Origin: Nocardia aurantiaca
GTDB lineage: Bacteria; Actinomycetota; Actinomycetes; Mycobacteriales; Mycobacteriaceae
NCBI RefSeq assembly: GCF_009708175.1
Contig: NZ_WMBB01000006.1
Coordinates: forward strand, 416,934 to 480,933
Length of the DNA stretch: 64,000 nt
Reading direction: 5' to 3'
How positions within the stretch are numbered: position 1 is the stretch's first letter; each line of letters starts with the position of its first letter. The position numbers were made by a program, and so were the translations under genes. Below the pieces are notes generated by a model that saw only the letters and a program-made list of their open reading frames with translations, ran no database searches and had not been told where the DNA came from. Positions 45,820-55,205 of this stretch are shown in pieces.

Positions 45820-47934
45820 ATGGCCTCGCTGGAAGCGGATACACCTCGCCAGGTCACGCAGGTCCGGGAGCAGCTGCACGAGACATTCGACGACGTGATC
45901 GATACCAGCGACATCGCCCACTTCCAAGGGCATAACTACGAGCAACGTTTTCTGTCGCGTGCACTCGCCGCACTGGCCGTACGGCGCGTGGCCAAGTGTT
46001 CAGTAGCAGAAGCCGCCAGTTTTGTGACCGACGGTATAGCCGATCAGGGCCTAGACGCCATCGCACCACTTCCGGATAGTGATCAGGTCTTGCTCGTGCA
46101 GGCGAAGTGGAGCGACAAAGGTTCCGCGACCTTCGATGTAGACGCCGCCAAGGCCATGGTTGATGGCCTTAACAGAATCGAAAACGAGCTCTATAACCAG
46201 TTTAACCAACGCGCGGGGGCTCTCGCCCAACGGGCGCGACCGCTACTCATCACCGGCCGGACAATTCTGGTTATCGCCTTGATGGGAACAGTCGAGCCCT
46301 CGCCACCAGCGCTCGAGGTTCTCAACAACGCTCTGGACGAGTTTAATAAATTTGGCGCACGCATGCGCATCGAAATTCTGTACGCTGCCGATTTTCACGA
46401 ACAGATCCATGCGGACCTGCGGCCGGCGCCGATCTGTCTAGAGGTACGGCTCGATGACTGGTACAAGCAAAAGGGAGAGCTGGACGCGTACCAGGGCAGC
46501 GTCACGGCAGAAGCTGTCGCCGACTGGTTCGACCAACACGGCACCGCCCTGTTCGAGCACAACCTGCGGGCTCCGCTCGGCACCACCGCAACAAACGCGG
46601 CAATCGGCCAAACGCTGATTACTGCCCCCACAACGTTTTGGTATCTGAACAACGGAATCACCATGATCTGCGACGGCCTAACCGCCAAGCATGACAGCGC
46701 CAAGTCTCCGCAGAGCCGACCAACCACACTCTCGGTGACGGGCGCCAGCATCGTCAACGGTGCTCAAACCGCACGTGCAATCGCGCGAGCAATGCACGAC
46801 GATGGCGAAGCGACAGCCAACGCAACACTGAGCATCAAGATCATCAACACTCACGGTAACAAGCAGCTTGCCGTTGACGTCTCTCAAGCGGCGAACCGGC
46901 AGAACGCAATCGAGCAACGCGACCACATCGCTCTTGAGCCCGTACACCAGGCAATTAAGGCCAACCTACGGGCCGAGCTACGCAAACACTATGTCATCAA
47001 GCGCGGGGAATTGGTTGCAGCGCCTGAGACCGGGTGCTCGTTGGACGAACTCGCCCTCGCTCTGGCCTGCCTACATCCTGAGGCCGAACACACTGCCCGC
47101 GCCAGTAGCTCCACCGAGAATCTCTGGGAGCAAGGCATTAACGGCAGCCACACAATCCTGTTTCAGCGTGAACCATCGCCCCTTAAGGTATGGCGCTCGG
47201 TCTTAACCCTACGTGCTGCACGTAGCGCGGTGTATGACCTGGGAAACGACGCCGGAGGACGTGTGGCCTCGATCGCGGAACACGGCGAGCTCCTGATCAC
47301 CCATCTGATTTTTCAATATCTTGGTGCCGCGAGCATCGGTGACCCCGATTTCGATTGGGATAGTGAAGTATTGGAGAAGGTCCCCGCTCTCGTGCCCGAG
47401 TTAGTGCGCCAACTGGCGTATCAGATTGGGCAGACCAACCCGCGACGCGAGGTCAGAGCTCTCTTTCGATCGAGCAGGGAAAGCCAGGAGCTCGTCCAGC
47501 AAGTGCTTGAACAACTTGCCGATGGTTTCAAGGCACCCGAGATGGCTGTGCCACCGCGCAAGCCGCGCCGTCAGAATACGGTGCCGCTCTTGGTCGATCG
47601 CCGCGTAATCAAAGACGGGATCGCGCTTCGCTTCGTCGCGCAGACCGAGCCCGAGCGTGCAGCGTTAGAAGACTGGCTTGCTGGCGATGATCGGCGACGA
47701 CAGGCGACGTGGGTCAATCACCGCACCAAATCGATCCTTTGGGCATACGACAGTAAGCAGTACTCAGCATCGGGGTTGGTGTCAAAGATGTGGGCGGATG
47801 CAGGATGGGACGACCGGCCAGTATCGAATCAGGGAACGATGCGCTGGCTACTCAACGACGGCCAGTCCCTGTGGAATCTGGCGCAGCGCATCCACCGCGA
47901 GGACGATGAGGAAGCGGACGATGGCGACAGCTGA
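45820..47934 (+). CDS. AIPR-family abortive infection protein with N-terminal nuclease-like domain
   Basis: 704 residues; GGAGGAAAG precedes ATG 45820. The central AIPR domain is clear: FWYLNNGITMICDGL, GASIVNGAQTARAI and VSQAANRQNAIEQRDH. The N-terminus has DQGLDAI then VLLVQAKW (D79, Q94-A-K96), the layout of a PD-(D/E)xK (Mrr-like) nuclease. AIPR proteins are linked to abortive phage infection, and some accompany R-M systems. Expected role: cleaves nucleic acid when triggered during infection; the trigger is unknown. Base composition is richer in A+T than in most neighbours, suggesting transfer. Confidence 0.88.
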   Translation: MASLEADTPRQVTQVREQLHETFDDVIDTSDIAHFQGHNYEQRFLSRALAALAVRRVAKCSVAEAASFVTDGIADQGLDAIAPLPDSDQVLLVQAKWSDKGSATFDVDAAKAMVDGLNRIENELYNQFNQRAGALAQRARPLLITGRTILVIALMGTVEPSPPALEVLNNALDEFNKFGARMRIEILYAADFHEQIHADLRPAPICLEVRLDDWYKQKGELDAYQGSVTAEAVADWFDQHGTALFEHNLRAPLGTTATNAAIGQTLITAPTTFWYLNNGITMICDGLTAKHDSAKSPQSRPTTLSVTGASIVNGAQTARAIARAMHDDGEATANATLSIKIINTHGNKQLAVDVSQAANRQNAIEQRDHIALEPVHQAIKANLRAELRKHYVIKRGELVAAPETGCSLDELALALACLHPEAEHTARASSSTENLWEQGINGSHTILFQREPSPLKVWRSVLTLRAARSAVYDLGNDAGGRVASIAEHGELLITHLIFQYLGAASIGDPDFDWDSEVLEKVPALVPELVRQLAYQIGQTNPRREVRALFRSSRESQELVQQVLEQLADGFKAPEMAVPPRKPRRQNTVPLLVDRRVIKDGIALRFVAQTEPERAALEDWLAGDDRRRQATWVNHRTKSILWAYDSKQYSASGLVSKMWADAGWDDRPVSNQGTMRWLLNDGQSLWNLAQRIHREDDEEADDGDS

Positions 47935-48153
47935 AGGCGGAGTTTACGACGTGGCGAAGGGGTTTGCAGCTGAACCTTGGCGACCTGTTCGGCGATGTGA
48001 GACTGAAGCAGATTAATCGGGGCAGCCGTATCGGTGAGGCGCGAACCCAACGCACGCGATCGTCCGCGCCCCGATACCGCCGATCCCGGTGCAAACTCCG
48101 CGACGGTCAGATTGCCAGCGAGAAGATTCTGCCTTGGCTTCCAGTAGAACTAT

Positions 48154-48348
48154 TCAGTCCCGCCAGATCCCGCCGGCGAGGAAGCTGTCCCATTGATCGC
48201 CGGCGAACACGAGCGCGGGGCCGCCCGGGTCCTTCGAATCGCGCACTCCGACCGCCCCTGTCGAAAGATGGGCGATCTCAACGCAATCTGCGGTCGGCTG
48301 GCTGTAGGTGCTCTTGAACCACTGGGCATCGGAGAGGTCTACGGTCAC
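48154..48348 (-). CDS. DUF397 protein
   Basis: 64 residues with the DUF397 signature: WFKSTYSQPTADCVEIAHL, then VGVRDSKDPGGPALVF. These small proteins are encoded beside XRE regulators throughout actinobacteria and may act with them in an antitoxin-like or regulatory pair. Its start overlaps the XRE gene's stop by 4 bases. Confidence 0.92.
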   Translation of the reverse strand: MTVDLSDAQWFKSTYSQPTADCVEIAHLSTGAVGVRDSKDPGGPALVFAGDQWDSFLAGGIWRD

Positions 48349-49253
48349 GCCCCGTACTCCTTCGCAATCTTCTGCACCAACTGCTTGGTGTCGTCCTCGG
48401 TCAACGCTACTCGCTGAAGATCCGCGATCGCTCGGCGATGGCGCTCGATCATGTCGGTTCGTTCCAGATACAGACCCCCTTCGTAGCCTTCCACATACAC
48501 GATGGGTGGCTCCGCGAGCTGGCTTGCCAGTGGTGGGAATTCCAGCAACGTGAACGACTGGGCGAGTAGGCCGAGATGGCTGCCCGAGTCCAAAGGAATG
48601 GCCCGGATGGACAAGTTCGACCGGGAACCGATCAGCCCAAGCAGGTGCTCCAACTGTTCAACGGCGACAGCATGGCCGCCCGGCGTGCTGCGAAGCACCG
48701 CTTCCGACAGCAGGACGTCCACGCGAAAGTTTCGGTCCGCCAGACGAACTTGCCGGTAGGCCGCAAGTTCCAGGCGTCGTTCGAGTCCGGCTGCCGACAC
48801 GTTCGGGTCTCCGGCAAGGCTCAAGGCCCGCCGATGGTTTGCGGTCTGCAAGAGCCCCGGCAGCAACACCACTTGATGGGTGGTCAAGTGGGTGGCCACG
48901 GCTTCCAACCCCAAGTAGTGGTCGAAATGCGGTTCATACTGGTCGGTGTATGCCTGCCACCAACCTTTGGTCGTGCCAGCAAGTTTCGCGGCAAGAGCCT
49001 GATCTTTCACCTCTTGCCACAGCAAGAATATCTCGTTCCGCTCGTCGCCCGGTTCGGGAACGCTATAAAAGTCAAGAAGGTCACGAATTTGCGAAGTGCA
49101 GATCTTTACCTTCTGACCGTCCTCCATCCGCCCGATGCTCTGCGGCGACAGCTCGACGCGCAGACCAGCAGCTAGCTGGCTCTTTTCTGCTCTGATCCGG
49201 TAGCCGCGAAGTCTACGACCGAGGGCCCTCCGCGGAAGCGATGATCCTGCCAT
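48345..49253 (-). CDS. XRE-family regulator with DUF5753 domain
   Basis: 302 residues. An N-terminal helix-turn-helix (LGRRLRGYRIRAEKSQLAA, SPQSIGRMEDGQ) is followed by the DUF5753 ligand-like domain (YLGLEAVATHLTTHQVVLLP, GLLQTANHRRAL). It is a transcriptional regulator typical of Nocardia, Streptomyces and relatives, paired with DUF397. The effector and targets are unknown. Confidence 0.93.
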   Translation of the reverse strand: MAGSSLPRRALGRRLRGYRIRAEKSQLAAGLRVELSPQSIGRMEDGQKVKICTSQIRDLLDFYSVPEPGDERNEIFLLWQEVKDQALAAKLAGTTKGWWQAYTDQYEPHFDHYLGLEAVATHLTTHQVVLLPGLLQTANHRRALSLAGDPNVSAAGLERRLELAAYRQVRLADRNFRVDVLLSEAVLRSTPGGHAVAVEQLEHLLGLIGSRSNLSIRAIPLDSGSHLGLLAQSFTLLEFPPLASQLAEPPIVYVEGYEGGLYLERTDMIERHRRAIADLQRVALTEDDTKQLVQKIAKEYGA

Positions 49254-49406
49254 TTCGTTAGCCTCGCTATCTGGGACTCTCCGTTCTGGAATGCGCCCAG
49301 CTGGAATGCCGACCCTTTTTCCTGCAGACGTCGCTGGACGTTCCCAATTCTATTGCCGTAGGTATCTACTGAGCTGACAAACACGAAAAGCCGAGGGGAG
49401 CAGCGA

Positions 49407-49871
49407 ATGACCACCTACCTGCCGTCGAAGGACCTGGTCCTGGATGCCTGCGCCGGCACCGTCGCCGCGTCACACCCGCTGTTGCAGGCCGCCTACGAAC
49501 TGGCCAGCCTCCACGAAGCGCGGCACGCCGCGCCACCGGAAGAACTGCCCGAAATCGACTGCACCCGTGTCAGATTGATCCAAGACATCGACCGCTGGAC
49601 CGCACGCGAACTCCCCCGCCCCTTCGCCGCCGCCACCCTGCACACCGAAACCCTCGGCATGGTCATCGACCGCCTGGCCCGCTTCTCCGTCGACGCCCGC
49701 AGCGCTTTGGTCGGCACAGATCCCGAAAGCCGCCTCCACCACGCCTGGAAACGCCTGGCCGAACTGTCCCTCGCCTACGCCGACCTCTCCCAAGACCTCA
49801 CCGCCCGCACCCGCCGCATCCCCGACTCCATCACACCCCACCCCGAAGAGCCCGGTCGCCTCCAGATGTGA
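49407..49871 (+). CDS. DUF4254 protein
   Basis: 154 residues. The helical DUF4254 pattern is seen: LASLHEARHAAPPEELPEID, DIDRWTARELP, and HTETLGMVIDRLARFSVDAR. The AGGGGAGCAGCGA before ATG 49407 is a good ribosome-binding site. Common in Nocardia and Rhodococcus; the function is not known. Divergent from the XRE regulator. Confidence 0.88.
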   Translation: MTTYLPSKDLVLDACAGTVAASHPLLQAAYELASLHEARHAAPPEELPEIDCTRVRLIQDIDRWTARELPRPFAAATLHTETLGMVIDRLARFSVDARSALVGTDPESRLHHAWKRLAELSLAYADLSQDLTARTRRIPDSITPHPEEPGRLQM

Positions 49872-49963
49872 ATGCCCAAGCAAGACACCAGCTGACGCGC
49901 ATCCGTCTCCGTTCAAATCCTCGCCCACCATCGGATTCGAGCTCCTATCGAAAGTGGCACCCC

Positions 49964-50191
49964 ATGACCGCCCTCGGGCTCCCCTTCCTCCTCGGCCTGA
50001 CCCTCGGCAGCGCCCTCACGTTGCTCTTGCCCGTCATCACTCGCCCCCACGCGCCCAACTCCGATGGCTGGACCGTGGCCGCCATCACCACCCGCATCGA
50101 ACGCGAACGCAGCCAGCAACACAGCGAATCACCCTGTGGCCGAACACCCATACACACCCGGCCCAGCAGTCCGCACCTCGCCTCGCGCTGA
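49964..50191 (+). CDS. Small single-pass membrane protein
   Basis: 75 residues from ATG 49964; a GTG at 49868 would overlap the DUF4254 stop and add 32 residues. One transmembrane helix (LGLPFLLGLTLGSALTLLLP) is followed by a short polar tail. Its end overlaps the next, frameshifted gene. No family is recognised. Confidence 0.45.
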   Translation: MTALGLPFLLGLTLGSALTLLLPVITRPHAPNSDGWTVAAITTRIERERSQQHSESPCGRTPIHTRPSSPHLASR

Positions 50192-50467
50192 CCAGACCCG
50201 CGCCCGGATCGACGCCAAGTACACCTCCACCAGCACAACGCCGAATCCGGGCAGACCGCTTTCGTCGAGGTTCAGCTCGAAGAACAACATCACCCCGTCG
50301 AACTGGCGGCCGAGCCGGAACTTCTCCTCATCCGCCAATTGCTGAGGAACGAGCTCACCCACCGGTGCCGACTCCTCTATCGACTGGGCTTGCTGAAAGC
50401 CGTGCCCAGGAATCCGGCCTTGCGAGCCAACGCGGTAGACGGATGGACCGCACGGCACTCTGAATAA
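50136..50467 (+). pseudogene. Frameshifted small conserved-type gene
   Basis: From GTG 50136 the frame encodes PGPAVRTSPRADQTRARIDA up to about 50221. The natural continuation is one base over: HLHQHNAESGQTAFVEVQLE, then ELLLIRQLLRNELTHRCRLL, ending with TAA 50467. Loss of one C in the TACACC stretch near 50221 would explain the break. It could be a true mutation or a sequencing error. If restored, the product is about 110 residues, helical at its C-terminus. Confidence 0.6.
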
Positions 50468-50516
50468 CACTGGGAATAACTGGCAAATACTGGAATCCAT
50501 GTTTAGGGTGTGCCCT

Positions 50517-51311
50517 GTGACCGAATCACCCGACGCGCTGGAAGCCCGGCTCACCGAGCTGCGCGCTGCGGTGCGACGGGCGATGTCCAGCGGTGATCGG
50601 GCGTCGGCCCGACAGTTGCGTGCGCGATTGCGGCAGACAGAGATCGATTGGGAGACAGCTGTTCTCGGTGTCGCTCCGGAGCCGGAACCGGTGGCCGCAC
50701 CGGCAGTGCCGGTGCGAGAACATGTGCATCGCGTCCTGGCACTGCTCACAGTCCCCGCCGCGCCGCGGCTGATCCTCGCAGTGCACGACGGGTTCTTCTC
50801 CGGCGAACTACTGCCAGCTCGGCTGACCAGTCTGCGGCGCGACGAGGAACGCTCTTTCCGCACAGCGCCTTTCGCTCGCCCCTACTACGTGTGCGCGGCG
50901 CTGACCGTCGATCTGCTCGCGCCGGCTCGCGGGTTGATGGCGCTGAGCACCTGGTCGGCGCAGCAGCGTCTGATCGGACCACTCAGTGCCCGTGTGGATC
51001 TGCTCACCGCGGTGATCCGACTGGCAGAACATACTTCCGAACTCGCGGAACCGACTCCGGCAGTTCAGCGCGTGCTTCGACAGCTCGCTGCCACGATTCC
51101 CGGCGCACGCACCTCCGGCTGGGAAGCCGACCCCGGGGCAATCATCGAGGCAGCAGGTAATGAGCTTGATGTGCACCGAGATTCTGATGCGCGACAACGA
51201 TCACAAGCGGCCGAGCGGCTGGCGGGCCAGGTGGACGAACCCGCCGCGCGACTATTCGGCACCCGGTTCGGTTTGGCAGGCAATCAAAGACATGGGAGTT
51301 CAGCAGGATGA
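50517..51311 (+). CDS. Hypothetical first gene of a nuclease-helicase operon
   Basis: About 264 residues from GTG 50517 (AGGG upstream); ATG 50499 would add six residues. The N-terminus is a helical hairpin (LEARLTELRAAVRRAMSSGD). The middle has FFSGELLPARLTSLRRDEER and a compact helical domain. No known motif. Its stop overlaps the next start (ATGA at 51308), so it belongs to a four-gene unit with a Cas4-like nuclease and a helicase. Confidence 0.75.
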   Translation: MTESPDALEARLTELRAAVRRAMSSGDRASARQLRARLRQTEIDWETAVLGVAPEPEPVAAPAVPVREHVHRVLALLTVPAAPRLILAVHDGFFSGELLPARLTSLRRDEERSFRTAPFARPYYVCAALTVDLLAPARGLMALSTWSAQQRLIGPLSARVDLLTAVIRLAEHTSELAEPTPAVQRVLRQLAATIPGARTSGWEADPGAIIEAAGNELDVHRDSDARQRSQAAERLAGQVDEPAARLFGTRFGLAGNQRHGSSAG

Positions 51312-52393
51312 CGGAGTCGACCGCGCGTCTGGACGAACTGCGCGGCACCGCACCCACCTGCCGCCACAATGCCCGCACGATCGCCGCGCTCACCAGCAAT
51401 CCCGGCTGCACGCGCCGGGCACTGCTCGATGCGGCGGCGGTCGACAAAGCGGCCATTGCGCGGGAGCTCGGGTATCCGCCGCAGTTCGGCCAGTCCCAAT
51501 TCGCCATCACCCGCGGTAACGCGTTCGAAGCGATGGTGAAGGCGAACGGATGCGCCGAACTTCTCGCGCTACTGCGCATGAAGCTCGGGCTCACCATTCC
51601 CGAAGCGGCGTACGAGGATCTCAACGCCATCGGCGAGAACACCGGTAATGCGGTGCGATACAAGCGCACCCGACAACTGCTCGAGCGGGCCCTGCAGACG
51701 GGCGAGGGCACGCTGTTCGATCACCCGTTGCTCCGGTTGGAGATCGCGGGCGCGACCGCCCACCTCGAGCCCGATGTGGTCGCCGTGCAGATCGAGGGGA
51801 AGTTCCACGTCGTCGAGATCAAGGCGTTCGCCGTGATCGACGGCCAGGCCGAGCCCGCACAGGTCGCGGCGGCCGCTCGCCAATCGGCGGTGTACGTGCT
51901 CGCCCTCCGGGAACTGCTGGGAGAACTCGGCGAACCGCCGGAGCGGGTGTCGCACAACGTGGTTCTGGTGTGCCCGCGCGACTTCACCAACCGGCCCACC
52001 GCCGAACTCGTCGACGTCCGCAAACAGCTGGCGGTCATCACACGGCAGCTGTCACGCATGACGGCTATCACGGACCTCATCGAAGGCCTGCCCGAGGGAA
52101 TGACTTTCGACCTCGGCGAGGGCCTGGGCGAGATGATCGCCGCCACCCCCGCGCGCTACGCACCGGAATGCATGTCCAACTGTGAACTCGCCTTCATGTG
52201 CCGCGACGAGGCCCGCAGGTGCGGCTCGGTCGACGTCCTCGGTCGCGGGATCTGTGACGAGCTCGGCGGAATCGACAGTCTCACCACTGTTCTGGGGCTG
52301 GCCGACGGATCACTGACACCCGGTCCGGAACACGCCGACATCGCCCGGATACTGCGCGAAGCCCATCGCCTCCGGCAGGAACTCGCCGGATGA
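51308..52393 (+). CDS. Cas4/AddB-like PD-(D/E)xK nuclease with predicted 4Fe-4S cluster
   Basis: 361 residues. Nuclease motifs: HLEPDVVAV (D156), then FHVVEIKAF (E170, K172). The four Cys expected to bind a 4Fe-4S cluster bracket the core: C34 (NPGCTRRAL) near the N-terminus, and three from C288, C292, C298 and C305 near the C-terminus (PECMSNCELAFMCRDEARRC). This is the arrangement of Cas4, AddB and Dna2-type nucleases. It is probably a 5' or 3' exonuclease acting with the downstream SF1 helicase, like a split Dna2 or AddAB. No cas1 or cas2 is near. Confidence 0.85.
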   Translation: MTESTARLDELRGTAPTCRHNARTIAALTSNPGCTRRALLDAAAVDKAAIARELGYPPQFGQSQFAITRGNAFEAMVKANGCAELLALLRMKLGLTIPEAAYEDLNAIGENTGNAVRYKRTRQLLERALQTGEGTLFDHPLLRLEIAGATAHLEPDVVAVQIEGKFHVVEIKAFAVIDGQAEPAQVAAAARQSAVYVLALRELLGELGEPPERVSHNVVLVCPRDFTNRPTAELVDVRKQLAVITRQLSRMTAITDLIEGLPEGMTFDLGEGLGEMIAATPARYAPECMSNCELAFMCRDEARRCGSVDVLGRGICDELGGIDSLTTVLGLADGSLTPGPEHADIARILREAHRLRQELAG

Positions 52394-53865
52394 GCGTGCT
52401 CACCGCGCTGGCTCGCGTCGAAGCCGTGCGCGCCGGGCGCGCGCAGCGGATCGCCGCGGTCCGGCACTGCCACCTGTCGACGCGCCCGCTCATGATGATT
52501 CCGCTGCGCATGGCCGGCGAGGCCGCGGCGCCGGTCGCCATCATGATCGGCACCGCCGCCGACGACGCGACACTGCTCATCGTGCCGCAGCCACGCGACC
52601 GCATCCTGCAGCTGCGATTCGCCGCCGAACTCGCCGACGTGCTGCTCCCTCACCTCGAGTCCTACTTCGACGCCACCGAGACGATGGGCAAAGAGGACGA
52701 CACCTGGCAGCGCTGTCTCGACGCACCACAACTATGGACGCCCAACCCCGGCGGAATCACCCTGCTGCGCAGACTGGGCCGGAAACTACGGTTCCTCCGC
52801 GCCGACAGCCCCACTCCCGCCCCCGACATCGTGCCGCTGCTCGGCCGCTGGCTCACCTGGTTCGCCGACCGCGCCGAACATCCGGGTTCGGACGCCCTGC
52901 TCGCCATGACCACGGTATTGAGCGACCATTGGGTTTCGGGCCAGTCGACGCTGGAGGACGGGAACCTCGCGGCACTGCTCGGCTGGATCGACCCACCCGC
53001 CGGACTCACCGGCGCCCAAGCCGCGGCACGCGCCGAGGACCCACTGATCTCGCCCCCGGCCGGGCCCGCCACCGACCCCGGCTACGACAACGAGGAACTC
53101 GCGCACCTCATCACGGCCTACAGTGACGCCGAGGACGAGACCGCCGCCGAACTCGCCTACGAACGACTGGAACGCTCCCTGCGTGGACAGCTCCAACCGA
53201 CCTGGCAATTGCTCTGGCGCGGAATCGAATTGCTGCGATCCCTGCCCGAAGGCGCGAGCGTGCCCAAACGGTGGGAGAAGAATCGCGGCGAGTTCTCGCG
53301 ATTCGCGGCGGGCATCGCCGAAGGCGTCCCGCAGGCCCGCCGCGACGTCGCCGTCACCGCGGTACGCCGGCTGCTGGAACGCGAACAGGCGCTGTCCGCG
53401 CTGGAAGCCCAACGCGCATACGACGATCCGATGGTCATGGCCGAACGCCGACTCGTCGGCGAAGCGTTCCGCGGTGTCGTGATCGACGCGGATCCGACCC
53501 GCCTCGGCGGCGACGGCAAACGGCCGATGCCCCGGCCGCTTCTACGCGTACGCACCGACGACCTGTTCAACCCGGACATCGACGAGAGACTGTTCAGCGT
53601 CGACCGGCGCAATCAAGAAGGCAAAGTCCTCGCCGTAGAAGAGGGCGTGATCGTCCTCGAACTGTCGAAAGACATGGGGCGCAAGAACACTCCCGCACCC
53701 GGATCCGTGCCGGAGATCGGCGACGAGGTGTGCTTCGCGCGCTTCGCCGACGAGTACCAGCCACCGCCGAAACTCCCCCCGCGCGAAGAAACACCATGGA
53801 CGCATGGCGGTCCGCCGCCGGTCTGGGAGCCCACCGCCGACGACGCCCGGGAGGAGTGGTCGTGA
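52390..53865 (+). CDS. Large hypothetical protein between nuclease and helicase genes
   Basis: 491 residues, coupled at both ends by 4-base overlaps (ATGA and GTGA). No known motif is seen. The N-terminal region reads as alpha/beta (PVAIMIGTAADDATLLIVPQ), the middle is helical (EREQALSALEAQRAYDDPMV), and the C-terminus is beta-rich (VRTDDLFNPDIDERLFSVDR, then KVLAVEEGVIVLELSKDMG). It may be a structural or DNA-binding subunit of a helicase-nuclease complex. Confidence 0.7.
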   Translation: MSVLTALARVEAVRAGRAQRIAAVRHCHLSTRPLMMIPLRMAGEAAAPVAIMIGTAADDATLLIVPQPRDRILQLRFAAELADVLLPHLESYFDATETMGKEDDTWQRCLDAPQLWTPNPGGITLLRRLGRKLRFLRADSPTPAPDIVPLLGRWLTWFADRAEHPGSDALLAMTTVLSDHWVSGQSTLEDGNLAALLGWIDPPAGLTGAQAAARAEDPLISPPAGPATDPGYDNEELAHLITAYSDAEDETAAELAYERLERSLRGQLQPTWQLLWRGIELLRSLPEGASVPKRWEKNRGEFSRFAAGIAEGVPQARRDVAVTAVRRLLEREQALSALEAQRAYDDPMVMAERRLVGEAFRGVVIDADPTRLGGDGKRPMPRPLLRVRTDDLFNPDIDERLFSVDRRNQEGKVLAVEEGVIVLELSKDMGRKNTPAPGSVPEIGDEVCFARFADEYQPPPKLPPREETPWTHGGPPPVWEPTADDAREEWS

Positions 53866-55190
53866 CCACCATCGAGAAGGTTGCCGCTGCCGCCGACCAG
53901 GTCGTCCACGAGGTCCTCGACGACCTCACCAACAGCGACCAGCGCGCCATCGTCGTCGACTCGCCGCCCGGCGCGGGCAAATCCACCCTCGTCGTCCGCG
54001 CCGCGCAACACCTCGCGCAGGACGGCGGCCAGCGAATCATCGTGGCCCAAACCAACGAACAGGTCGACGACCTCATCGACCGGCTCGCCACGGCGCACCC
54101 CGACATGCGGATCGGGCGAGTCTCCGCCGCCTCCTACCAGCAGAGCGAACGAGTCGCCGCCCACACCAACGTCGCCAACGCGACCGACCCCGAAACCCTC
54201 GGCGACCGAGCGCTTCTCATCGGCACCGCCGCCAAATGGGCCACCATCCGCACCGGCACCTGGCCCTGGGCCATCGTCGACGAGGCCTACCAGATGCGAT
54301 CCGACATGCTGCTGCGCATCTCCAGCCGCTTCGAACGCGCCCTGTTCGTCGGCGACCCCGGACAACTCGACCCCTTCTCCACCGTCGAAGCGGACCGCTG
54401 GGCCGGACTGTCCTGGGACCCCACCATGAGCGCCGTCACCGTCCTCACGGCCCACAACCCCGACATCGCCATCCACCGCCTCCCCGTCTCCTGGCGACTA
54501 CCCGCCACCGCCGCACCCGTCGTCTCCGAAGCCTTCTACCCCTTCACCGGCTTCACCGCCGCCACCCGATCCGAACAGCGACGACTCGAGCTCACCACCC
54601 GCGGCGGACTCGGCGGAACCGTCGACGACGCCATCGACGAAGCCGCCCGATCCGGCTGGGCCTGGTACGAACTGCCCGCCCGCCACACCATCCGCACCGA
54701 CAGCGAAGCCGTCGCCGCCATCGCCGCCATCACCCGCCGACTCCTGGAACGCGGCGCGATCGCACACTCCGAACGCGGATCCAACCCGGTGACCGCCGAA
54801 CGCATCGCGGTCGGCACAGCCCACCACGACCAAGCCGCCGCCGTCCGCGCCGCCCTCCGAGGCACATCCGCCGAAACCGTCACTGTCGACACCGCGAACC
54901 GGCTACAAGGCCGCGAATACGACATCACTGTTGTCCTGCATCCACTTTCGGGTCGACGCGACGCGACCGCCTTCCACCTGGAAGCCGGACGCCTCTGCGT
55001 GCTGACCTCCCGGCACCGGCATGCCTGCATCGTCGTGGGACGAGCGGGGATTCCTGAGTTACTCGACACGCATCCGTCGACGGAGCCTGTCCTTCTGGGT
55101 GTTCCAGTGAAATTTCCGGATGGGTGGGAAGCGAACCAGGCCGTGCTCGCGCAGCTCGGCAAACACCGCATACGGGCTGCGCCGCAGTAG
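53862..55190 (+). CDS. SF1 helicase (DNA2/UPF1-like) of the nuclease-helicase operon
   Basis: 442 residues from GTG 53862, with GGGAGGAG upstream. Walker A SPPGAGKS (34-41), motif II VDEAYQ (Asp at 140), motif III GDPGQLDPF, motif IV-like PVSWRLPA and a motif V/VI region VDTANRLQGREYDITV then LCVLTSRHRHACIVV. It is a compact helicase without an attached nuclease domain, complemented by the Cas4-like protein two genes upstream. Expected to unwind or translocate on DNA with ATP. Confidence 0.88.
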   Translation: MTTIEKVAAAADQVVHEVLDDLTNSDQRAIVVDSPPGAGKSTLVVRAAQHLAQDGGQRIIVAQTNEQVDDLIDRLATAHPDMRIGRVSAASYQQSERVAAHTNVANATDPETLGDRALLIGTAAKWATIRTGTWPWAIVDEAYQMRSDMLLRISSRFERALFVGDPGQLDPFSTVEADRWAGLSWDPTMSAVTVLTAHNPDIAIHRLPVSWRLPATAAPVVSEAFYPFTGFTAATRSEQRRLELTTRGGLGGTVDDAIDEAARSGWAWYELPARHTIRTDSEAVAAIAAITRRLLERGAIAHSERGSNPVTAERIAVGTAHHDQAAAVRAALRGTSAETVTVDTANRLQGREYDITVVLHPLSGRRDATAFHLEAGRLCVLTSRHRHACIVVGRAGIPELLDTHPSTEPVLLGVPVKFPDGWEANQAVLAQLGKHRIRAAPQ

Positions 55191-55205
55191 TTTCGCGAAA
55201 CGCGT

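Noticed and set aside
51308..52393. A CRISPR locus, suggested by a Cas4-like nuclease
   Set aside because: No repeats, cas1, cas2 or effector genes nearby; the context is a helicase operon.
52662..54476. Minus-strand frames opposite the helicase operon
   Set aside because: Gly/Arg/Ser-rich without motifs, while the plus-strand genes are coupled and motif-bearing.
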